Assembly: GCF_000981585.1 (NCBI RefSeq)
Contig: NZ_LN831776.1
Location: 4,075,187 to 4,139,186, forward strand
Reading direction: 5' to 3'
Length of the DNA stretch: 64,000 nt
DNA from: Paenibacillus riograndensis SBR5
GTDB taxonomy: Bacteria; Bacillota; Bacilli; Paenibacillales; Paenibacillaceae
Shown: in pieces, positions 46,307-54,966 of the stretch
How the letters are laid out: every line of letters begins with the position of its first letter
How positions within the stretch are numbered: the first letter of the stretch is position 1
Made by a program: the position numbers and the translations under genes
Notes under the pieces: generated by a model
Told to the model about the DNA's origin: nothing
What the model saw: only the letters and a program-made list of their open reading frames with translations
Database searches by the model: none

Positions 46307-46513
46307 CTAACATGGATTTTCTCTGGTGAGCTCAACGAACTTACTTGCTGCAGATGTTAATGGCATATTCCGCATAGTCATAACACCTACTTGAACCGGG
46401 TGAATCTCAATATTCAGGGGAACCTCAAATAGTGATCCCTCCTCTAGCTCCTTTGAAACAAACTCCCGGGTTACATAGGAGATACCATCACAAGCTAGTG
46501 ATCCGTGTGTTAC
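46307..46513 (-). pseudogene. LysR regulator, C-terminal remnant
   Basis: The minus strand reads CDGISYVTREFVSKELEEGS, then LFEVPLNIEIHPVQVGVMTM and PLTSAASKFVELTREN up to TAG at 46307-46309. This is the last ~65 residues of a LysR effector domain. The DNA-binding domain and most of the effector domain are gone. It lies just beyond transposon-end module B. Confidence 0.7.
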
Positions 46514-47220
46514 AAAACACTATATTAAATCTGCTTGTACTCACATGTTTACGGAAGTTGCCTGTGGCTACGGAAGCACGGGGAGGCAATTAGATCAAAA
46601 CGGAAGCGGAATCAAGCTGAGGTAGTTCAGCCTATTATCATTGATTATTATTTTTATAGTTTCTGTTAAAATCAACATTAACCAACTCATTGCATCTACT
46701 AAACCTACGTTAGCTTTTTACAAGCTGAAAGTTGATGCAGACTTCAAAATATTCACATCTACGGAAGAAGAAATACCAACAATCAAAATTAAAAGACTAT
46801 ACATAAGTCGAATTATCTTCCGTTTTCATGATAAACAACTTCATAATTATTTCAATTTTCCAGGCCCCAATGTGAAGTTGAAATTTGATACTTTCGTCTC
46901 AATTTGATGATACAATTGTCTATTACAAAACAAAAGAAGGCTTTATTTAGAGGGATATTTTTTTGATATGAGACACTAGATTTACTTTGGAAATAACGTA
47001 CATGCTAAAAGGATCGTATACTTACCTGCCTTAACTTTCATGAATTAACGGACAGATCTTATTACTTAAAATCATTATCTATTAATTGTAGAGATACGTA
47101 AAGCTGTTAAGCGGTAATTATAGTGGTAATCTGGTAATTTTAATACAGTATCTTCTGTAACCTCTTTTATAGATCATAATTGATTAAGTTCGCAACTAAC
47201 AAGGGAATAGGAGAATAAAA
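46514..47220. other. 700-base AT-rich gap
   Basis: One 88-codon frame (46641-46907) is rich in Ile/Lys/Phe, has no ribosome site, and is probably chance or a remnant. Nothing else is recognisable. The last ~60 bases hold the promoter and AATAGGAGAA ribosome site of the SDR gene. Confidence 0.45.
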
Positions 47221-48063
47221 ATGAGAACAATCTTGATAACTGGCGGGACAGACGGAATAGGAAAAGGGATAGCGTTACTTTTTATCAAGAAGGGTGATCG
47301 TATAATTGCTATTGGTAGCTCAGCAGATAAAGGTAAACGTTTTTTAGATGAGTCTAAGAAATTAGGCGCTGAAGAAAGAGCTATATTTTTACAAGCAGAT
47401 CTAAGTTGTGTAAGAGAAAACCATAGGATAATTGATATAGTTAAAAATAATTTTCAATCTCTTGATATGTTAATTTTCTCAGCAACCAGTCACAAAATAT
47501 ATAAAGAATATACGACAACAACAGAGGGTTTGGAGATCAACTTTGGACTGTCTTATCTCAGCAGATTTATTCTTGGATTCGGCTTAAAAGAACGCTTGGA
47601 AAACTCAGAAAATCCCATTATTGCAAACATTTGCGCACCTGGTATGAAAGGGAGAATTGATTTAAATGACATCCAAAATAAAAATAACTACAAGGGTTCA
47701 AAAGCTCGTTATCATAATAGTCGGTTGAATGATCTGCTTGGTGTTGCCTATACAGAAGCTGATACGATCAAAAAAATTAAATACATTCTTTTCAACCCAT
47801 GGGCAGTACGAACCACAGGTATCATAGATGCAGTAGAAAACCCAGTGTATAAAATATTTACTAAGGTTATTTTTAAATTGGTTGGTAAGCCTATAAATCA
47901 GGCCATCCTCCCACTTATTGAACTATTGGAGAATCCTTCAAAGGATAATTTGACAGCGTATATTAAACGAAAAGAAGTGAATCTTGCGAGAGAGACTTTT
48001 GATAAAGGTAATGCTGATCAACTTTATAAGCAAACTATTAATTTGTTGAAGACAGTCCTATAG
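47221..48063 (+). CDS. SDR-family oxidoreductase with Lys-to-Arg change
   Basis: 280 aa. Rossmann start ILITGGTDGIGKGIALLF; an NADP-type second strand (AIGSSADKGKR); then ARYHNSRLNDLL where the catalytic YxxxK appears as Y-H-N-S-R. It may be a reductase with altered kinetics or a nucleotide-binding relative. The gene is strongly A+T-rich, like the two genes that follow. It lies upstream of an MmyB-type XRE regulator, a common pairing. Confidence 0.8.
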   Translation: MRTILITGGTDGIGKGIALLFIKKGDRIIAIGSSADKGKRFLDESKKLGAEERAIFLQADLSCVRENHRIIDIVKNNFQSLDMLIFSATSHKIYKEYTTTTEGLEINFGLSYLSRFILGFGLKERLENSENPIIANICAPGMKGRIDLNDIQNKNNYKGSKARYHNSRLNDLLGVAYTEADTIKKIKYILFNPWAVRTTGIIDAVENPVYKIFTKVIFKLVGKPINQAILPLIELLENPSKDNLTAYIKRKEVNLARETFDKGNADQLYKQTINLLKTVL

Positions 48064-48213
48064 AAATGAGATCAACCAGCGTTAAGCTCAAAGTTGAATA
48101 AAGCCTAAAAAGTTTCATTTGAAAATAAAATTACAGTTATTTATTTTCCTTTTAATCAAATAAGTTCTTTACCTTTTCCATTACAAAGAAAGATAAATTA
48201 CACTTAATGAGGT

Positions 48214-49056
48214 GTGAAAGTGCAAAATAATAAAATCAAAATACTTGGAGATTTTATAAAATCGCGGCGTGAACGAATTAAACCGGATCACATCGAAATT
48301 GCTAGTCGTTATGGTAAAAGAAGAACACCTGGATTGCGCAGAGAAGAGGTTGCTCAGCTTGCAGGTGTAAGTATCACTTACTATACCTGGTTGGAGCAAG
48401 GAAGAGTTGGTACAGTGTCAAGGGAAGTCCTTGAAAGTGTCGCCCGAGCTTTGCAATTAACTTCGGATGAGCAGTCTCATTTACTTAGATTGGCAGACTA
48501 TGGAGAAGAAAGTAATGCGAGCGCAAGTACTGGAGAAACTCATCCCGAACTTCAAACCATAATTGATCAAGTTAACTACCCTGCTTTTATAGCAAATAAT
48601 CGAACAGAGGTGCTGGCCTATAATCGGATGGCAACTGAAATTATTACCGATTTCAATGCTATTACCCCAAATGAACGCATACTGACTCGACTAACATTCA
48701 CAGAGCCAAGTTTACGAGAACAGTTAGTTAACTGGAATGAACTAGCTAATTATACGATAGGGGCGTTTCGGATATATTATGATCAAAAACCTGGTGATCC
48801 TTGGTTTGAATCCTTCGTTCAGCAAATGTGCATGGAGTCTGTGGATTTTAAGAAACTCTGGCGAATGCACAATATTCAGCAAAAGAAAGCCATCCTCTAT
48901 ACGTTTGATCATTGTGTAGTTGGAAGAATGTTTTTTCAATTAAACACTTTTTCAAAAATTAACGGAGATGAAGACCTTCACTGTTGCATATTTATTCCGA
49001 TTGAAAATAGCGGTACCGCAGAAAAATTAGTGGACTTGCAACAAGTATCCTATTAG
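48214..49056 (+). CDS. XRE-family regulator with MmyB-like ligand domain
   Basis: 280 aa. Residues about 10-70 form an XRE helix-turn-helix with the MmyB-type run YGKRRTPGLRREEVAQLAGV, followed by SITYYTWLEQGR. Residues 110-270 form the PAS-like MmyB domain (YPAFIANNRTEVLAYNRMA), which in relatives binds fatty acids. Start GTG 48214 or 48220 behind GAGGTGT. Such regulators usually control a neighbouring SDR or oxidoreductase, here the genes on either side. Confidence 0.88.
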   Translation: MKVQNNKIKILGDFIKSRRERIKPDHIEIASRYGKRRTPGLRREEVAQLAGVSITYYTWLEQGRVGTVSREVLESVARALQLTSDEQSHLLRLADYGEESNASASTGETHPELQTIIDQVNYPAFIANNRTEVLAYNRMATEIITDFNAITPNERILTRLTFTEPSLREQLVNWNELANYTIGAFRIYYDQKPGDPWFESFVQQMCMESVDFKKLWRMHNIQQKKAILYTFDHCVVGRMFFQLNTFSKINGDEDLHCCIFIPIENSGTAEKLVDLQQVSY

Positions 49057-49057
49057 T

Positions 49058-49090
49058 CAGGTTACCTGTATAACGGTCAACTGGTTACCT
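49058..49090. promoter_or_regulatory. Two GGTTACC boxes before the quinone oxidoreductase gene
   Basis: CAGGTTACCTG (49058-49068) is a perfect palindrome around a central T; a second copy CTGGTTACCT lies at 49081-49090, centres 23 bp apart. They occupy the gap between the XRE gene and the oxidoreductase gene and are the best candidates for the XRE operator. Confidence 0.5.
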
Positions 49091-49143
49091 CCTTTGATGG
49101 GAAATATAATAAGTGTATTACCAGATTAGGAGGTCAATTTAAT

Positions 49144-50133
49144 ATGAAAGCTATTGTTATCGATCAACCGGGTGGGCCAGAAAGCTTAAAATGGGTCGAA
49201 AAACCGGATTTGCAGCCGGCTCCTGGTATGCTTACTATAGATGTTGCCTATGCCGGAGTTGGGTATTATGAAGTGTTACTGAGCCGTGGCGAATTTATGT
49301 CAGTTATGCCATTTCCAATCACTCCTGGCTTAGAGGTATCAGGATATGTACGTGCCATTGGAGAAGGCGTAGAAGGATTTCACATTGGTCAGCCTGTAGC
49401 TTCTATGATGCTAAAAGATCATAACGGGTTTGCTACTATGGCGAACGTGCGCCCAGAAATGACGATTCCACTTGACCAATTAGGTGCAGAGATGGATCTT
49501 GCGACAGCAGCTGCAGCCATCGTAAATTTAACCACAGCTTACCTGACCCTTACAGAAGTTTATAAAATGAATAAAGGTGACAACGTACTTATTCATGCTG
49601 CCGTAGGTGGTTTGGGCAGTTTTCTTGGACAAGTCGCTAAACGTTTAGGAGCAGGTAAAGTGTTAGGCACTGTCGGGAACCTAGAGAAGACCAAGCTAGC
49701 TGCCTCCTTTGGATATGACGAATTGTTTATTCGGTCAGAATTTACTGAGCAAGTACTAAAGGCTGCAGGAGAAAAAGGTATTGACGCTGTTTTAGACCCG
49801 GTTGGAGGAAACGTGAGACAACAAAGTATAGATTTGCTAAATCCCTTAGGCAAATTAGTTATACTGGGAAATGCCAGCGGAGAAGAAGGTACGCCACTCT
49901 CCTTTAACCAACTTTGGTTTTCCAACAAGCAGTTTGCTGGTTTTACAATAGGTCAGTATGCAGAAGATAAACCTGTAGTGACCGGTAAAGCAGCACGAGA
50001 AGCACTAGCCATGCTGGCAAGAAAAGAGATTCATGCTGAAATTCACGAAGTGCTCCCTATGGAAAAGGCAGGAGAAGCCCTTGCACTTTTAGAGCAAAAA
50101 AACACAGTTGGAAAACTGATTTTGAAAGTATAG
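49144..50133 (+). CDS. Quinone oxidoreductase-like MDR protein
   Basis: 329 aa without zinc ligands. The GroES-like start (VIDQPGGPESLKWVEKPDLQ), TPGLEVSGYVRAIGEGVEGF and the NADPH motif HAAVGGLGSFLGQVAKRLGA place it in the zinc-independent quinone oxidoreductase branch of medium-chain reductases. The ribosome site is TTAGGAGGTCAATTTAAT. It is probably regulated by the XRE protein upstream. Confidence 0.9.
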   Translation: MKAIVIDQPGGPESLKWVEKPDLQPAPGMLTIDVAYAGVGYYEVLLSRGEFMSVMPFPITPGLEVSGYVRAIGEGVEGFHIGQPVASMMLKDHNGFATMANVRPEMTIPLDQLGAEMDLATAAAAIVNLTTAYLTLTEVYKMNKGDNVLIHAAVGGLGSFLGQVAKRLGAGKVLGTVGNLEKTKLAASFGYDELFIRSEFTEQVLKAAGEKGIDAVLDPVGGNVRQQSIDLLNPLGKLVILGNASGEEGTPLSFNQLWFSNKQFAGFTIGQYAEDKPVVTGKAAREALAMLARKEIHAEIHEVLPMEKAGEALALLEQKNTVGKLILKV

Positions 50134-50315
50134 GCTCTTATGTTTTGCGTGTATAGTTTTATGAATTATGAAAAAAATTAATCAAGGAAATTTGATCCGA
50201 ACTTTAACTTAAGTACGGATCAAATTTTTTATAAATGAAATTCCTGACCTCAAGATCTATAATATTTGATAGTAAATTTATAATCTGACTATGAGAGTCT
50301 GAAGGAGTACCGCTT

Positions 50316-50990
50316 TTGAAAACTATCGCAATTATCGGTGCTGGGCCCGGGCTAGGCTTCTCCTTAGCAAAGACGTTTGGAAAACATGGATTTCGTGTAG
50401 CTTTGGTATCCCGATCACAGGAGAAGCTCAATCACTATTCAGACCAATTAAATCAAATGGGGATTGAAGCCAGAGGGTTTTCTGCTGATATTACTAACAA
50501 AATGCAATTGGCAGCTGCCTTTCAACAAATCAAAAATACATTCGGTACAATTGATGTGGTGGAGTTTAGTCCACATAGCGGAAATGTGCCAATAACTCCT
50601 ATTCTAGAAACTACTGATGAGAGTGTTTTTCATATATTTAATAATGTAGTCATCGGGGCAATCAATACAGCAAGACAAGTTATTCCTGAAATGGTTGAAC
50701 GTGGTCATGGAGCCCTCCTGTTCACTACGGATCTGACCGCCATAAGATCAAACCCATTGTTCGGAAACACCGGAATTGCTATGTCGGCGTTACGAAACTA
50801 CATTCTTAATTTACAGGAACGTTTGTTACCTCTAGGCGTTTTTGTTGGGCATCTTTCTATCAGTCCTCTCATTAAGAAAGGTAGTAGCTTTGAACCAGAT
50901 GAGGTGGCTGAGGCGTGGTTTAATCTATACGAAAAAAGAGAACAATCAGAAGAGACTTTTCCAAAGGGTATTATGAGTTTATTAAATTAA
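50316..50990 (+). CDS. SDR-family protein of the GAGPGLG type
   Basis: 224 aa. It starts IAIIGAGPGLGFSLAKTFG and has NTGIAMSALRNYILNLQERL where classical SDRs have YxxxK; the family to which it belongs normally lacks that pair (GN-G-AMAALRNY pattern). Catalysis is therefore uncertain. TTG start behind GAAGGAGTACCGC. It lies 180 bp after the quinone oxidoreductase gene and is similarly A+T-rich. Confidence 0.82.
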   Translation: MKTIAIIGAGPGLGFSLAKTFGKHGFRVALVSRSQEKLNHYSDQLNQMGIEARGFSADITNKMQLAAAFQQIKNTFGTIDVVEFSPHSGNVPITPILETTDESVFHIFNNVVIGAINTARQVIPEMVERGHGALLFTTDLTAIRSNPLFGNTGIAMSALRNYILNLQERLLPLGVFVGHLSISPLIKKGSSFEPDEVAEAWFNLYEKREQSEETFPKGIMSLLN

Positions 50991-51049
50991 GTCTGTTCTG
51001 CAAAATGAGAGGGTAGCTTTGTCTTGTGATAAATTGCGCCTTTTTAATC

Positions 51050-51388
51050 GAATGCTTGAAGCGAATGATACGCTAAATCAGTTTTTGTTGTTTATTATGA
51101 CTCGAGAATATGAGGGATCACTCATTCCCCAATGTTGCTTTCAAATACAACTTTCATGAGAACAGCTCATCGAGCAGCATTGAGTATTTTCATTTGCAAA
51201 ACAGAGAACCGTCACTAACTAACAAATGCAATTGCCCAAATCAACATGAATCCGTTAAACAAGTTATCCAATCAATGATATCGTATACACCACAAAAAAT
51301 TGTGATCCTGAACATGAGTAATCCAAGTGACGGACATAAGATCCTCCATAAAATAGTCGAGACATACGTGAAAAAATTGAATATTTGA
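51050..51388 (+). pseudogene. Transposon-associated protein, C-terminal part
   Basis: From 51110 the frame reads MRDHSFPNVAFKYNFHENSS, then VKQVIQSMISYTPQKIVILN and GHKILHKIVETYVKKLNI. The first 15 residues repeat the end of the remnant at 25.05-25.10 kb almost exactly, so both come from the same gene family. No ribosome site precedes the ATG, and the N-terminal part is missing. A terminator and a transposon end follow at once, so this was probably the last gene inside an element. Confidence 0.45.
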
Positions 51389-51390
51389 AG

Positions 51391-51423
51391 CCGCCGTTAA
51401 TCTAAAAAGATTGACGGTTTTTT
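51391..51423 (+). terminator. Rho-independent terminator
   Basis: CCGTTAATCT-AAAA-AGATTGACGG followed by TTTTTT, with one G-T pair. It lies directly after the transposon-associated frame. Confidence 0.85.
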
Positions 51424-51469
51424 GTGTTTAATTCTAACCGGATAAATTTGAAATGAAAAGGGGAAAAAC

Positions 51470-51584
51470 GGCAATCGGTTTAAGTTCTTGTCCCAGCTGA
51501 AAGCAAATATCCAAGACATTAAAAAAACAGTCTAGACCACATGTTATAAAAACGTAAATGGCAATCGGTAAAAGTTCATGTCCC
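51470..51584 (-). repeat. Two spaced transposon-end sites
   Basis: GGCAATCGGTTTAAGTTCTT with GTCCC (51470-51494) and GGCAATCGGTAAAAGTTCAT with GTCCC (51560-51584), same strand, 90 bp apart. Reversed they read GGGACAWGAACTT. They face module C, which starts 5 bp to the right, as the pair at 46045 faces module B. Confidence 0.5.
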
Positions 51585-51588
51585 TTAA

Positions 51589-51720
51589 CGTCGGTGGACA
51601 AGAATGTGTTCCGCATAGAACCCGCATATAATTGCAAGTTCCTCTTTTTTCGGTCCATATTCTTGTCAAAAGCGGATGACAAGAATATGGACCGATCGTC
51701 GAATAGGCCAAGAATGTGTA
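51589..51720 (+). repeat. Transposon-end module C (diverged)
   Basis: CGTCGGTGGACAAGAATGTG starts at 51589; AACCCGCA follows without a good hairpin; then CGGTCCATATTCTTGTCA (51651-51668), the 8-base loop AAAGCGGA, and the perfect inverted copy TGACAAGAATATGGACCG (51677-51694); then a further site CCAAGAATGTGTACGGTT. The arms differ from modules A and B at many positions but remain perfectly complementary. Confidence 0.58.
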
Positions 51721-51724
51721 CGGT

Positions 51725-52017
51725 TAACCGATAATTAATAATTTTTGATTAGAATTATAACCAAAACATTATAAAACTCCATCCTTTCTCGGAATGGAGT
51801 TAAGAGAATATAATATCCTTGTACGGAAGTAGTATTCTGGGCTGGCCTATTTTACAGGATATTTACGCGTTGAGTTCTAATATGATGGAGTACGCTAATC
51901 AATTTGTTTCCGATAAATTATGGCTGATTAACAGAGCTGGAACCCAAAAATTTTCAAAATTACAGTGAGTACCCTAAACGAGTTTAATCACTCAACTCTA
52001 TTATGTCTAGTTTCGAT
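51725..52017. other. AT-rich gap after module C
   Basis: About 290 bases with a hairpin of opposed runs (ACTCCATCCTTTCTCGGAAT and GGAGT, near 51776-51802) and no ORF. It separates the transposon end from the hydrolase remnant. Confidence 0.4.
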
Positions 52018-52432
52018 GTCATGGCTATGATGACTAAACCTGGGCCAAACCCCTTTGAGGATGAAGTAGGATTTTTGGCGAACAGCCTCTCTTTTGCCAC
52101 ACGCATCGCAGGATGGCTATCCGTTTGAAGAAGAAGCCTATAGGGCACTCATTCTGGAAGAAGTCCAGCGAACCTACGAAGTGTCGGACGACAAATTACT
52201 GCGATCGCTGTCTCCGGTGCCCGTCGTCCGCGGTTGGCGAACATAAAAGTACCAGCACCTGTAATTCATGGGGTGGATGATCCCCTGTTCGTCCCGGCGT
52301 GTGGCGAGGGTACGGCTTCTGCCATCCAGGGCGTGGAGCTAATGTTGGTTGACGGCATGGGACACGATCTGCCGCACAACTGTGCAATGTAACGGCTGAT
52401 GGTATAAAGCGAACGGCTCATCGCAATTGACA
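52018..52432 (+). pseudogene. Decayed copy of the alpha/beta hydrolase
   Basis: The stretch matches the second half of the intact hydrolase at 14752-15642 (which runs on the other strand), from MGMMTKPAPNPFEDEAGFLG to the stop, with about 85-90% identity by eye. It has single-base losses (for example in the YPFEEDAYRA region) and so no open frame. Homology continues about 40 bp past the stop. The nucleophile half of the gene is missing. Confidence 0.8.
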
Positions 52433-52920
52433 CACGCTTCCTGAATAGTATTCATCCGGAGTCTAGCAAAAATCTTAGATAAAGACGGAAAATATGTAAA
52501 AGCCTTTATGCAACAACAAAACAAGGGGCTCAAAGTACAATCTGATTTGCTTCGTGAACAAAGAGAAGCGATGGAGCCTCTAATGGGATATCATTTTAAT
52601 GGGAATTATTCAACTTGTCTTTCTTCGTGCCATTTGTCTATAAGATTGTTGCAATGCTTATGGGTATCCTCGAAACCTTGAAGGTGCTAACGATTATATG
52701 GAGGAAAAGAAGCAAGAGAAGGAGCATAAGCAACTTGGAACAAAAGGAGAGTTCACATGTCATTTATGATAAGCACATAAAACCCATAAGTTCATTCCAA
52801 TGGTTAAATACCAGAACTATTACATTAACCACTAATCAGTCTTTCATGATACAGTTTAAAAGTGGTGTAATTTTATGAGTAAGTATTTTAAAAACTTTCT
52901 TGAATTAACTGAGGTGCTCA
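52433..52920. other. 490-base stretch with unidentified coding remnants
   Basis: One frame reads ILDKDGKYVKAFMQQQNKGL, then VQSDLLREQREAMEPLMGYH (about 52465-52605), protein-like but without start. A second piece reads YMEEKKQEKEHKQLGTKGEF (about 52695-52755). I recognise neither. The last 50 bases carry the GAGGTGCTC ribosome site of the response regulator. Confidence 0.35.
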
Positions 52921-53616
52921 ATGAATCGAATTTTACTGGTTGAAGATGATGATAATTTGGTGTTCGGTATTGAATATACTTTAACGAGTGAAGGATATAC
53001 CGTTGTTCTTGCCGATAGCTTAGAACAAGCCAGAAAGGCATTAAAGACGGACGAAGTCGATTTAATCTTGCTGGATATAAATTTACCTGATGGTTCAGGG
53101 TATGATCTGTGCAGGGAAATCCGTGCATTATCCCAGGTGCCCATCATTTTCTTGACAGCTTTGGATGAGGAGACAAATGTTGTTGCTGGTCTTGATTTGG
53201 GAGCAGATGATTATATGACCAAACCACTGCGTACCAAAGAACTTCTCTCTAGGATGAAAGCCGTATTAAGGCGCAATCATAAGCCCGCGGATGAACCAAA
53301 TAGATGGATATCCGACGATATTGAAGTTCGAGTTCTAGAAGGAATTGTACTTAAATACAATCAGGAACTTTTATTGACAGGGCTGGAATACCGGTTGCTC
53401 TTGATGTTAATGACTCACCCCAAGCAAATTTGCAGCAGAAGTATCATTCTTAACAGTTTGTGGGATATGTCAGGAGAATTCATTGATAACAACACCCTTT
53501 CGGTTCACATCAGAAGGTTAAGAGAGAAGATCGAGGATGTTCCTGCTGTACCGAGATATATAATTACCGTTCGAGGAGTCGGATATAAATGGAATGCAGA
53601 TGTTATAGGAAGATAA
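52921..53616 (+). CDS. OmpR-family response regulator
   Basis: 231 aa. REC domain with acidic pair (LLVEDDDN), phosphoacceptor in LILLDINLPDGSGYDL (Asp about 52), Thr in IIFLTALDEETN and Lys in DYMTKPLRTKELLSRM. The C-terminal winged helix ends HIRRLREKIEDVPAVPRYII. It precedes its kinase by 3 bp and an ABC transporter by about 1.35 kb. The layout matches peptide-antibiotic sensing modules (Bce-like). Confidence 0.93.
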   Translation: MNRILLVEDDDNLVFGIEYTLTSEGYTVVLADSLEQARKALKTDEVDLILLDINLPDGSGYDLCREIRALSQVPIIFLTALDEETNVVAGLDLGADDYMTKPLRTKELLSRMKAVLRRNHKPADEPNRWISDDIEVRVLEGIVLKYNQELLLTGLEYRLLLMLMTHPKQICSRSIILNSLWDMSGEFIDNNTLSVHIRRLREKIEDVPAVPRYIITVRGVGYKWNADVIGR

Positions 53617-53619
53617 ACC

Positions 53620-54879
53620 ATGAATGAATTCGTTCGTAATCCAGAGTGGAAGTCTATTACTGTTAAAGCGATTGTATTACAAGTTATGTTAGCGTTACTC
53701 ATGTTCTTTTTTATGAATTATCAAGTCAGTCAGATCAATAAGGCCGTGGTTAATCAAAATGCTGCATTGATTGGTTATGTTTTGAAGCAAGCTCCCCAGC
53801 TAGAAAATGAAATTATCCACTTTATCACTCAGGGTGCACAAGAAGATGAAATCGTAGCAGGAAAACGCAGCCTGGCTCAATATGCATACACGGAAGATAT
53901 GCTTGTAAACGATCAGCCTATACTCTCGGATAACGCCTTACCCTTCAAAACAGCGGCTCAGGTTTTGCTTTTTAGTATTCCATTTCTGTTGTTATTGGGA
54001 TGGGAATACCGCAAAATATTTGACAAGATTCGGGCCATAACCTTTGCAGCAGAGCAAGTTGTTGAACATCAGTTTGATCAGCCGCTTCCGGAGAATGATG
54101 AAGGTGACTTTGGCACGTTAGGACGAAACTTTAACGCCATGGCCGAAAGGTTACATAACAGTCTTCGGCAACTCCAGCAAGAGAAAACATTTCTACGCAA
54201 CCTGCTTTCCGATATTTCGCATCAGCTCAAAACGCCGCTGGCAGCTCTCATCGTTTTTAATGAGAATTTGCTGAATGATCCTCATATGAAGGAAGAAATG
54301 AGGACGAAATTTCTGGATCGAAGCCGCCTACAACTAGAGCGAATGGAATGGCTGATTATCAGTTTACTGAAGCTGGCACGGGTCGAAGCTGGAGCAATAA
54401 CGTTCCAGAAAGAACGTGTGAGAGTAAGAGAAATGATCGATCATGCTGTACATTCGTTGCGAATGTTATCCGAGCAAAGGAAGCAGCAAATTCACATTCA
54501 TGGTGGAGAAGCTATGTATGTTTGGGCGGATGAAGAATGGCTAACAGAAGCCATAATTAATTTGATTAAAAATGCACTGGAGCACACGCCGCTAGAGGGC
54601 GCAATCGACGTTATTTTAGAAGAAAATTCGGTATTCCAGACTGTAATCATTCGAGATCGGGGAGAAGGCATTTCCTCAGAAGATTTGCCTCACATTTTTG
54701 AACGATTTTATAGCGGGAGAAGTACGGAAAAGCCGCAAAGTCTTGGTATCGGCTTGTCCTTATCTAAGTCCATTATTGAAGAGCAAGGCGGTATGATCAC
54801 CGTTGTAAGTCAGTTAGGGATAGGAACAGAATTTAGGATTTCGTTTAATAAAGGGGAAAGAAGAGGAAGCTTACAATAA
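53620..54879 (+). CDS. Sensor histidine kinase (HAMP, HisKA, HATPase)
   Basis: 419 aa. Two transmembrane helices (about residues 14-34 and 104-124) flank an extracytoplasmic part of ~70 residues; HAMP follows (about 125-180). The phosphorylated His is in LLSDISHQLKTPLAALIVFN (about 202). The ATP lid shows NLIKNALEHTP (N box), IIRDRGEGISSEDLPHIFER (G1) and SLGIGLSLSKSIIEEQGG (G2). It phosphorylates the regulator encoded just upstream. With a linked transporter, sensing may involve the transporter itself. Confidence 0.93.
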   Translation: MNEFVRNPEWKSITVKAIVLQVMLALLMFFFMNYQVSQINKAVVNQNAALIGYVLKQAPQLENEIIHFITQGAQEDEIVAGKRSLAQYAYTEDMLVNDQPILSDNALPFKTAAQVLLFSIPFLLLLGWEYRKIFDKIRAITFAAEQVVEHQFDQPLPENDEGDFGTLGRNFNAMAERLHNSLRQLQQEKTFLRNLLSDISHQLKTPLAALIVFNENLLNDPHMKEEMRTKFLDRSRLQLERMEWLIISLLKLARVEAGAITFQKERVRVREMIDHAVHSLRMLSEQRKQQIHIHGGEAMYVWADEEWLTEAIINLIKNALEHTPLEGAIDVILEENSVFQTVIIRDRGEGISSEDLPHIFERFYSGRSTEKPQSLGIGLSLSKSIIEEQGGMITVVSQLGIGTEFRISFNKGERRGSLQ

Positions 54880-54894
54880 CGTAAGCTTCCTCTT
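54863..54894 (+). terminator. 13-bp hairpin at the kinase stop codon
   Basis: AGAGGAAGCTTAC and GTAAGCTTCCTCT are perfect inverted copies around AATAAC, overlapping the last kinase codons and the stop. A weak T-rich tail (TCACTTTGTT) follows, so it may limit readthrough into the transporter genes. It also contains two of three copies of GTAAGCTTC, so it may instead belong to the operator. Confidence 0.5.
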
Positions 54895-54924
54895 CACTTT
54901 GTTGTAAGCTTCGATCTTTATAAT
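54866..54924 (+). promoter_or_regulatory. Transporter promoter with three GTAAGCTTC boxes
   Basis: GAAGCTTAC (54866-54874, inverted), GTAAGCTTC (54881-54889) and GTAAGCTTC (54904-54912) lie just upstream of a TATAAT box (54919-54924). The two direct copies are 23 bp apart, about two helical turns, suiting a response-regulator dimer pair. The transporter would thus be switched on by the adjacent regulator. Confidence 0.6.
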
Positions 54925-54966
54925 AACAAACATACAAAGTAAAACATTAGCTCAGGAGGTAAACAA

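Noticed and set aside
46641..46907. 88-codon Ile/Lys-rich frame
   Set aside because: AT-driven composition, no ribosome site, no family resemblance.
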